A stretch of 45,651 bases of DNA, from NCBI GenBank assembly GCA_023457535.1, contig JAEWLN010000084.1, forward strand, positions 1 through 45,651, read 5' to 3'. This document shows positions 40,697-45,651 of this stretch, piece by piece; position 1 is the stretch's first letter, and each line of letters opens with the position of its first letter. The DNA is from Bacteroidota bacterium (lineage in GTDB: Bacteria; Bacteroidota; Bacteroidia; Flavobacteriales; Flavobacteriaceae). Below the pieces are notes generated by a model. That model saw nothing but the letters and a program-made list of their open reading frames with translations, searched no databases and had not been told where the DNA came from. Both the position numbers and the translations under genes were made by a program.

Positions 40697-41716
40697 ATGA
40701 AGAACAGTTTGCTTTTGTTGTCGGTGGCACTATTGATTTCGTGCAAAAATACGCGCCAGGTCGTATCGGCCGATAACGCCGACCCTACCCGATACATCAA
40801 CACCATTACTGAAGAGGAGCTCAGAAAGCACCTTACCATCATTGCGTCGGACGAAATGGAGGGCCGCCAGACCGGATCGGAAGGACAAAAAAAAGCCGGA
40901 CGTTATCTGATCGGTCAATACAAATCGGACAAAATCAAACCGCCTGTGGGCGCCAAAGATTATTACCAGCATGTTCCGGCGGCGTTCATGAACAAACGTC
41001 CCGGAAAAAACCTGCCGGATTCGGAAAACATTTGGGCGTTTATCGAAGGCACGACGCACCCCGAGGAAATTGTCGTGCTGTCTGCGCATTACGACCACGT
41101 GGGCATCAGCAATGGCCAGATTTACAATGGCGCCGATGACGACGGATCGGGAACGGTGGCACTGCTCGAAATCGCACAGGCGTTCCAGATCGCCAAAAAA
41201 GAAGGTCACGGCCCAAAGCGATCGGTGCTGATCCTGCATGTTACCGGAGAAGAACACGGGTTGCACGGTTCGCGATACTATTCAGAGAACCCGCTGTTTC
41301 CGCTGAAAAACACCGTGGCGAACGTCAATATCGACATGATCGGGCGGCATGATCCCGAACACGAGGATTCGAGCCATTATATTTACAGCATCGGCGCCAA
41401 CCGGCTCTCGAGCGAACTGCACCGCATTATCGAAGAAATGAATGCCAGATACACGCAGCTCAAACTGGAATACCGCTACGATGCGCCCGATGATCCCAAC
41501 CGGTTCTACTTTCGGTCGGACCATTATAACTTTGCCAAAAACGGCGTCCCATCGGTGTTTTTTTTCAGCGGCATCCACGCCGATTACCACGAACCCGGCG
41601 ATGACGCAGATAAAATCGAATACGACGCGCTGGCCAAACGCACCAAGCTGGCTTTTGTTGTGATGTGGGAGCTTGCCAATCGCAAAGACCGCATCGTCGT
41701 GGACCAAAAGCAGTAG
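40697..41716 (+). CDS. M28-family metallopeptidase lipoprotein
   Basis: 339 residues. The N-terminus MKNSLLLLSVALLISCKN is a lipoprotein signal with lipobox Cys16, which would be modified by Lgt. The peptidase domain has the M28 zinc ligands: His in VLSAHYDHVG, Asp in NGADDDGSGT, Glu pair in VTGEEHGLHGS, Asp in NIDMIGR and His in ADYHEPGDDADKIE. The upstream segment EEELRKHLTIIASDEMEGRQ is typical of Bacteroidota M28 enzymes. Likely an aminopeptidase or similar exopeptidase on the outer membrane or periplasmic face; the substrate is not known. Last gene of the + block. Confidence 0.94.
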   Translation: MKNSLLLLSVALLISCKNTRQVVSADNADPTRYINTITEEELRKHLTIIASDEMEGRQTGSEGQKKAGRYLIGQYKSDKIKPPVGAKDYYQHVPAAFMNKRPGKNLPDSENIWAFIEGTTHPEEIVVLSAHYDHVGISNGQIYNGADDDGSGTVALLEIAQAFQIAKKEGHGPKRSVLILHVTGEEHGLHGSRYYSENPLFPLKNTVANVNIDMIGRHDPEHEDSSHYIYSIGANRLSSELHRIIEEMNARYTQLKLEYRYDAPDDPNRFYFRSDHYNFAKNGVPSVFFFSGIHADYHEPGDDADKIEYDALAKRTKLAFVVMWELANRKDRIVVDQKQ

Positions 41717-41765
41717 TTTGCCTTTAGCTTAACGATCGCTTAATCCACCGGGACCGCGCAAACGC

Positions 41766-41773
41766 TATCTTTG
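41766..41773 (+). promoter_or_regulatory. -7 box without a downstream listed gene
   Basis: TATCTTTG matches TAnnTTTG and is identical to the folE box. The next 65 nt contain a mini-ORF and a terminator but no full gene on this strand. The -33 position shows only TTAATCC. Confidence 0.45.
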
Positions 41774-41782
41774 CTTTGTAAA

Positions 41783-41839
41783 ATGTTTAGATTTGGATTA
41801 GGTGAGACAGGGTCTGCAGTTGCAGGCCTTTTTCTTTAA
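41783..41839 (+). ncRNA. Possible small RNA or 18-codon mini-ORF
   Basis: Between the -7 box at 41766 and the terminator at 41811 a transcript of about 55-60 nt is predicted. It contains an ATG at 41783 with 18 codons (MFRFGLGETGSAVAGLFL) and a TAA at 41837-41839; the last codons lie inside the terminator hairpin. It could be a small RNA, a peptide, or just the trailer of the M28 gene plus a chance -7 match. Confidence 0.3.
41811..41837 (+). terminator. Terminator after M28 peptidase
   Basis: GGTCTGCA and TGCAGGCC pair (8 bp, one G-U) around a very short loop and are followed by TTTTTCTTT. The inner pairs probably open to give a 4-nt loop. Confidence 0.65.
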
Positions 41840-41859
41840 CCGCTAATCCGGAGTCCGGC

Positions 41860-42105
41860 TCAGAATTCTGAATACAGCCGCCGGATGCATTCGGCACAAA
41901 CCACACGACCAATCTCGGCAGCACGCAAACGCGCGGTATCGGCCGTGAGGCACACGTGATCGTCGAACCATTTACCCTGGTCTAGTTTGACTTTTTTGCA
42001 GATGCTCTCGTGCTGCGCATCGCAGGATTGGTCCAGGTGAAAATAGCCTTCGAACAAATGGATCTGGTCATGCCCGACTTTTTTGAAACTATAAGCTTTG
42101 CCCAT
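41860..42105 (-). CDS. Small Cys/His-containing protein, unknown
   Basis: 81 residues without a signal peptide. Cys residues occur singly (in DQSCDAQHESICKKVK and DHVCLTADT) and as a CxxC at the C-terminus (VVCAECIRRLYSEF), with several His, so a small zinc site is possible. Not recognised as a named family. Upstream 67 nt is the other small gene at 42173 on the same strand; they may form a unit. Confidence 0.65.
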   Translation of the reverse strand: MGKAYSFKKVGHDQIHLFEGYFHLDQSCDAQHESICKKVKLDQGKWFDDHVCLTADTARLRAAEIGRVVCAECIRRLYSEF

Positions 42106-42172
42106 GGTGTAGGTTTTAATGACTTGGGTGGTATAGCTTAAACGGGCCGGTACTGGCGATGCCGATGCCCGG

Positions 42173-42436
42173 TCAAAGATAGGACTTTTCGTTCTTGACG
42201 ATTTGCAGCTTGCCGATGGGAACCGTATCGGTCGTATCCTTGGTAATGATGACCTCGAGTATTTTTACGGGAAAATCGGTCAGGCCTTCCCCGGTAGATT
42301 TGATTTCATGGATAACCGTATCGAAATCGTGCGGATTCAAAATGAGCGAATCTGTGGCGTCGATCTTGTGACGCATGATGTAATCGCGAAGTGCGTAAAC
42401 CGAAATCTGGTTTCCGATAAAAATAAATTCTGACAT
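42173..42436 (-). CDS. Small conserved protein, unknown
   Basis: 87 residues, mixed alpha/beta pattern, no signal peptide. The text has IGNQISVYALRDYIMRHKID near the N-terminus, then LILNPHDFDTVIHEIKSTGE and DTVPIGKLQIVKNEKSYL at the end. Similar short proteins seem to occur in Flavobacteriaceae, but I cannot name a function. It precedes the 41860 gene on the same strand. Confidence 0.65.
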   Translation of the reverse strand: MSEFIFIGNQISVYALRDYIMRHKIDATDSLILNPHDFDTVIHEIKSTGEGLTDFPVKILEVIITKDTTDTVPIGKLQIVKNEKSYL

Positions 42437-42512
42437 AGCGTTGATTTTTACCCTAAGTTAACAAAGGTTTGCGCGCGGAAGAATTTATTTAGGATTTATT
42501 TGGGATTAAAAC

Positions 42513-42541
42513 AAAAAAGCTCCGGATTTCTCCGAAGCTTT
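42513..42541 (-). terminator. Terminator of tRNA-His
   Basis: On the minus strand AAAGCTTCGGA-GAAA-TCCGGAGCTTT forms an 11-bp stem with one G-U pair and a GAAA loop, followed by TTTGTTTT. It lies 9 nt after the tRNA 3' end. Confidence 0.92.
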
Positions 42542-42550
42542 TATAATCAG

Positions 42551-42625
42551 GGTGGATGACCGGGTTCGAACCGGCGACCCTCGGCACCACAAACCGATGC
42601 TCTAACCAGCTGAGCTACAACCACC
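42551..42625 (-). tRNA. tRNA-His (GTG anticodon)
   Basis: 75 nt on the minus strand fold into a cloverleaf. The anticodon loop is TTGTGGT with anticodon GTG, and the T arm is GCCGG-TTCGAAC-CCGGT. Counting back from T8-A9 places a G at position -1 opposite C73, as histidine tRNAs require. In this fold the acceptor stem has one U5-U68 mismatch. CCA is not encoded. Promoter and terminator are its own. Confidence 0.93.
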
Positions 42626-42639
42626 GTGTTTTACGAGTG

Positions 42640-42670
42640 CAAATATATTATAAACTTTTAGCAACGCAAA
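42640..42670 (-). promoter_or_regulatory. Promoter of tRNA-His
   Basis: On the minus strand TTTG (42670-42667), exactly 19 nt and TATATTTG (42647-42640), an ideal Bacteroidota promoter. The tRNA 5' end is 15 nt downstream of the -7 box. It lies in the 61-nt spacer after bshB1. Confidence 0.8.
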
Positions 42671-42686
42671 GAAAATTTTACAAAAA

Positions 42687-43406
42687 TTAAACCAAATCCG
42701 TTAAGCTGTTGACCGCCAGATACCGTTCTGCGGTGAAGCCTTCCGCATAAGACGTCCCGATGAGCCTCCCGAGGTCCTGCGCGCGGTAATTCAGGCTTTC
42801 GAGAAAGTTTTTGGTAGCGATTGGCGTCTCCGGCTCGGTGCTGTCGGGATCGTAAAACTGCGATGCGTACGCGAGGATCGCCTCGATTCGTTTGTCGTTG
42901 TACCCCGTGATATCGACTACAAAATCGGGTTCGATATTCTTCCACTGAATGTAATGGTACACCGCTTTTGGCCGGTACGCCGGTTGGTTTTGTCCGTCGA
43001 GCTGGGTTTCGATCTTGCGCAGTCCCGACAAAAAACACGCATCCGAGACGAGTTTGCTGCCTTTTCCATGGTCGATGTGCCTGTCGTCGATCGCATTGCA
43101 AAGCACAATTTCAGGCCGGTACTTGCGGATCATCCGGATGACCTTGAGCTGATGCGCCTCGTCGTTGACAAAAAAGCCATCGCGCATTTGCAGGTTTTCA
43201 CGCACCGCAACACCTAAAATTCTGGCCGCCGCCGCCGCTTCCCGATCCCGGATTTCGGCAGAACCACGCGTCCCGAGTTCACCTCTTGTCAAATCGACGA
43301 TGCCTGCTGTTTTGCCGTTTGCGATTTCCTTGGCCAGCGTGCCGCCGCAACCCAGTTCCACATCGTCCGGATGCGCGCCAAAGGCCAGTATGTCTAATTT
43401 CATCAT
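42687..43406 (-). CDS. bshB1: Bacillithiol biosynthesis deacetylase BshB1
   Basis: 239 residues from the ATG at 43406, which overlaps the menF stop by 4 nt (ATGA); the next codon (43403) is also ATG. It belongs to the PIG-L/LmbE deacetylase family, with the zinc motif FGAHPDDVELGCGGTLAKEI, TRGELGTRGSAEIRDREAAA and NAIDDRHIDHGKGSKLVSDA. These are characteristic of BshB1, which deacetylates GlcNAc-malate to GlcN-malate in bacillithiol synthesis. The segment QWKNIEPDFVVDITGYNDKR is also typical. Last protein gene of the thioesterase-menF-bshB1 operon. Confidence 0.93.
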   Translation of the reverse strand: MMKLDILAFGAHPDDVELGCGGTLAKEIANGKTAGIVDLTRGELGTRGSAEIRDREAAAAARILGVAVRENLQMRDGFFVNDEAHQLKVIRMIRKYRPEIVLCNAIDDRHIDHGKGSKLVSDACFLSGLRKIETQLDGQNQPAYRPKAVYHYIQWKNIEPDFVVDITGYNDKRIEAILAYASQFYDPDSTEPETPIATKNFLESLNYRAQDLGRLIGTSYAEGFTAERYLAVNSLTDLV

Positions 43407-44446
43407 AATATGGTTTTGATGGTCATTGTTTTGTGTACGGTTTCTGTAAACTCTGCCGCGGGATTGCTCTGCGCGGTAATCCCGCATCCGGCATACACGC
43501 GTGCCGTTTCGCCCCGAATCTCGGCGCAGCGCAGGTTGACGAACAAATCAGTCAGCTGTTGTCCGGGATAAAAATCGGCGTAAAGTTCGCCCAGATATCC
43601 CGAATAAAACGAGCGGTCATAGCCTTCGTGCCGGAGAATAAAGGCGCGCGCAGGTTCTTTGGGCAAACCGCAAACAGCCGGTGTCGGGTGCAGGATCCCG
43701 ATGAGCTGCGAGACGTCCGAAGCCTGGCGCAGCGTGCCGGAAATATCGGTTTTAAGATGCAGCAGATTGCCCGCGCGATGCGTATACGGATCGGAAAAGG
43801 CAATATCGGTGGTCACATTTTCGAGATTTTCCATAATGAAATCGGTCACGAATTGCTGTTCCTGCCGCTCTTTGTCTTCCCAGGTTGCAGGCGCGGTGTC
43901 GTCGTACCTTTGCGTCCCGGCCAATGCCACGGTTTCAAATCGTCCGGTTTCGACCTTGAGCAGTTTCTCGGGCGTGGCGCCAATCCATATCCCGATCCCG
44001 GGATGGTAAAAGCAATAGGCAAAAGCAGTCGGATACGCCGAAGCCAGCTGCAACAAACCGTCTGCAATGTCAAAATCCTTAATGGCCACAATTTCTACGC
44101 GCGAGAGCACAACTTTGTCAAACCGGCCTTCATTTATGGACGCGACGGCCAGCGAGACCAGGTTTTCAAATGCCGCCTGACCCTCCCGGTTCTCGCGTTG
44201 TCGCATGGAACGTATCGGCACGGGCGAAAACGCGGCGTGAACTATGGTGCATTGCGATGCGGGCAGTAAAATCGGGATTCCGTCGAATGGTGCAAAAATA
44301 AATCCCGCGGTGTTGAAATCGGCGTGGAATAAGGTGGCATCGTGTTGGAAATAAGCCGAAAGTTGCACCGCCCCGGGTTTCCGGTAGCACACAAACGGCA
44401 GTTTCCGTTGGTATTGGTCGCGGATCTGATCGAGCAACTCCTGCAT
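43403..44446 (-). CDS. menF: Isochorismate synthase
   Basis: 347 residues of the chorismate-binding family, converting chorismate to isochorismate, the entry to menaquinone synthesis. Conserved parts are FDKVVLSRVEIVAI, IGATPEKLLKVETGRFETVA with ALAGTQ, LLHLKTDISGTL, HPTPAVCGLPKEPARAFI and YSGYLGELYADF, ending with AGCGITAQSNPAAEF. The N-terminal domain is short compared with E. coli MenF, as is usual in Bacteroidota. Its ATG overlaps the stop of the thioesterase gene (TAATG), and its stop overlaps bshB1. Siderophore use (EntC-like) is an alternative but no siderophore gene is near. Confidence 0.92.
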   Translation of the reverse strand: MQELLDQIRDQYQRKLPFVCYRKPGAVQLSAYFQHDATLFHADFNTAGFIFAPFDGIPILLPASQCTIVHAAFSPVPIRSMRQRENREGQAAFENLVSLAVASINEGRFDKVVLSRVEIVAIKDFDIADGLLQLASAYPTAFAYCFYHPGIGIWIGATPEKLLKVETGRFETVALAGTQRYDDTAPATWEDKERQEQQFVTDFIMENLENVTTDIAFSDPYTHRAGNLLHLKTDISGTLRQASDVSQLIGILHPTPAVCGLPKEPARAFILRHEGYDRSFYSGYLGELYADFYPGQQLTDLFVNLRCAEIRGETARVYAGCGITAQSNPAAEFTETVHKTMTIKTIL

Positions 44447-44874
44447 TACGAAGCGTTTTTAGGCAAGACGATATTGGTTAATTTGCACAGGCAAACGAGT
44501 TGGCCGGCTTCGTCGGTGATTTTGATTTCCCACAAATGGATTGTTTTTCCTTTGTGGACGATGCGGGCCGTGCCGGTTACGATCCCTTCGCGTTTGGCGC
44601 GCAAGTGGTTGGCCGCGATCTCGATGCCGCGCACTTCATGGGTATCGCCGTTGACGTATAACATGGATGCCGCGCTGCCGACGCTTTCTGCAAGGGCTAC
44701 TGAGGCCCCGCCGTGCAAGAGTCCCATGGGCTGATGGATGCGCGGATTTACGGGCATGGTAGCGGTCAGAAAATCGGGGCCTGCATCGACAAACGCAATG
44801 TCGAGCGTTTCCATGAGCGTGTTTTGGGAGAATTCGTTGCATTTGGCGACGATTTTATCTTTGTCGAATGTCAT
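44446..44874 (-). CDS. PaaI-family hotdog thioesterase, candidate DHNA-CoA thioesterase (MenI)
   Basis: 142 residues from the ATG at 44874. The hotdog fold signature is RIHQPMGLLHGGASVALAES followed by VGSAASMLYV and GIEIAANHLRAKREGIVTGT; the HGG stretch and the following Glu are the active-site features of the PaaI/YbgC-like group. Coupling with menF (1-nt overlap) suggests hydrolysis of 1,4-dihydroxy-2-naphthoyl-CoA in the menaquinone pathway. A general acyl-CoA thioesterase role cannot be excluded. First gene of the three-gene unit. Confidence 0.88.
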   Translation of the reverse strand: MTFDKDKIVAKCNEFSQNTLMETLDIAFVDAGPDFLTATMPVNPRIHQPMGLLHGGASVALAESVGSAASMLYVNGDTHEVRGIEIAANHLRAKREGIVTGTARIVHKGKTIHLWEIKITDEAGQLVCLCKLTNIVLPKNAS

Positions 44875-44888
44875 CTTAAAATTTTTAG

Positions 44889-44917
44889 TAAAAGTACGGC
44901 TAATTGCACAAAACAAA
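44889..44917 (-). promoter_or_regulatory. Candidate promoter of the thioesterase-menF-bshB1 operon
   Basis: On the minus strand TTTG (44917-44914), a 17-nt spacer and TACTTTTA (44896-44889) resemble a Bacteroidota promoter with a short spacer and A in the last -7 position. The start codon is 14 nt downstream. Confidence 0.4.
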
Positions 44918-44967
44918 AAGCGCAAAGACTATTGTGCCGTTTCAACGTTTTCCTTTGGCATTGACAT

Positions 44968-44999
44968 TTTCAAATTTTCAAATTCTAAAATTTCCAAAT
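44968..44999. repeat. Short A+T-rich 8-mer array
   Basis: TTTTCAAA occurs twice in tandem and is followed by two looser copies (TTCTAAAA, TTTCCAAA) in the spacer upstream of the last gene. Such simple arrays arise by slippage and occur in flavobacterial spacers. A regulatory role is not shown. Confidence 0.4.
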
Positions 45000-45031
45000 T
45001 AATACCTACTTTTACCAAAATTCACAATCAA

Positions 45032-45651
45032 ATGCGCAAAATCATCGTGTTGTTCGTGGTCGGTATGACCGTTTTGCTGGCCTCGTGCAGAAAAGATTTC
45101 GATACTGTACCAAGCAGTGGCCAACTGGCCTTCTCAAAAGAAACCGTTTATCTCGACACCATCTTTACCGGCATCAGCTCGAGTACTTACATGCTCAAAG
45201 TGTACAACACCGGCAATGACGATATTTCGATTCCTGCCGTAAGACTTGAAAAAGGCGACGCCTCCAAATACCGCATCATGGTCGATGGAATGACCGGTCT
45301 GGATGGCAAAGGCAAATATTTTCCGAATGTCGAGATCCTGGCCAAAGACAGCCTGTTCATCTTTATCGAAACCACGGTAGACATTGCACAGGCCGATCCC
45401 GATTTCACCTACAACGACCGCATTTTATTTGGCGCTGGCACCACCGAGCAAGCCGTAAATCTCGTCACACTGATCCAGGACGCGCATTTTATCTTTCCGA
45501 ACCGCGATCTAAGCGGCGTCAAAGAAGTCATCACTCTGGCCGGACAAACCCAGGCCAGCGACATTCAGGGCCATACGCTCACTACGCCTGAAGAACTCAA
45601 CTGGACCAACGACAAACCGTGGGTCGTTTACGGATTTGCACATGTGCCGGC
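45032..45651 (+). CDS. Lipoprotein, probable beta-helix family, 3' end outside window
   Basis: The frame opens at the ATG at 45032 and runs 206 codons to the window edge without a stop. The N-terminus (MRKIIVLFVVGMTVLLASCR) is a lipoprotein signal with lipobox Cys19. The mature part begins KDFDTVPSSGQLAFSKETVY, LDTIFTGISSSTYMLKVYN and continues with MVDGMTGLDGK and LFIFIETTVDI. This start resembles a common Flavobacteriaceae lipoprotein of about 450-500 residues whose later part looks like a right-handed beta-helix; that part is outside the window. Function unknown. A TACTTTTA box at 45007-45014 may be its -7 element. Confidence 0.85.
   Translation, partial: MRKIIVLFVVGMTVLLASCRKDFDTVPSSGQLAFSKETVYLDTIFTGISSSTYMLKVYNTGNDDISIPAVRLEKGDASKYRIMVDGMTGLDGKGKYFPNVEILAKDSLFIFIETTVDIAQADPDFTYNDRILFGAGTTEQAVNLVTLIQDAHFIFPNRDLSGVKEVITLAGQTQASDIQGHTLTTPEELNWTNDKPWVVYGFAHVP

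Overview
The window is a chromosomal segment from a member of Bacteroidota, most likely the family Flavobacteriaceae. The case rests on fused secDF, an LDH-type malate dehydrogenase, bshB1 (bacillithiol synthesis), menaquinone genes, many exported proteins with short signal peptides, an adhesin with Bacteroidota-style Ig-like repeats, and -7 boxes of the form TAnnTTTG with almost no Shine-Dalgarno sites. Coding regions look close to half G+C by eye, which is high for the family, while the spacers are A+T-rich. No phage, insertion sequence, CRISPR array or rRNA was seen. Most of the content is core genome, with one surface-glycan cluster.

Layout. 1-2995 (-): 5' part of a giant repeat adhesin that runs off the left edge. 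3150-6762 (+): folE, cysS, yidD and lgt, ending at a clear terminator. 6793-7214: the only long gene-free stretch. 7266-14387 (-): secDF, then mdh, an exported DUF6588-like protein and gyrB; the last three are closely packed and transcribed gyrB first. 14484-22832 (-): dipeptide epimerase, asnB, a Gre-like factor, a plugless TonB-receptor-like barrel and a 1004-residue TPR protein. 23006-23689 (+): ftsE without ftsX.

23796-29374: a glycan cluster with four glycosyltransferases, a 2OG-Fe(II) oxygenase and a WxcM/FdtA-like sugar isomerase, arranged as alternating divergent pairs with 4-nt overlaps inside each pair. 29427-34247 (-): envelope and stress genes, comprising a barrel with a POTRA-like front, an unknown protein, a holin-like membrane protein, a YtxH protein, an unlisted Lys-rich 50-55 residue gene, an OmpX/PorT-like barrel and two small unknown proteins. 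34290-37914 (-): an AI-2E-type permease followed by mlaE, mlaF and mlaD, a lipid-transport operon.

37993-41716: a DUF1801 protein (-), then on (+) a small exported protein, a dienelactone hydrolase, a DUF3667 protein and an M28 peptidase lipoprotein. 41766-41839: a compact promoter-to-terminator unit that may be a small RNA or mini-ORF. 41860-42436 (-): two small unknown proteins. 42551-42625 (-): tRNA-His(GTG) with its own promoter and terminator. 42687-44874 (-): a hotdog thioesterase, menF and bshB1, translationally coupled. 45032-45651 (+): start of a lipoprotein that runs off the right edge.

Much of the window serves the cell envelope: protein export (secDF, yidD), lipoprotein maturation (lgt), lipid transport (mla), muropeptide use (epimerase), surface sugars, and outer-membrane barrels of unknown role. 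No clear defence or mobile system was found. The best leads are the Lys-rich small gene whose start codons lie in an inverted repeat, the TPR/plugless-barrel pair, the palindromic divergent promoter at 28214, and the mini transcription unit at 41766.
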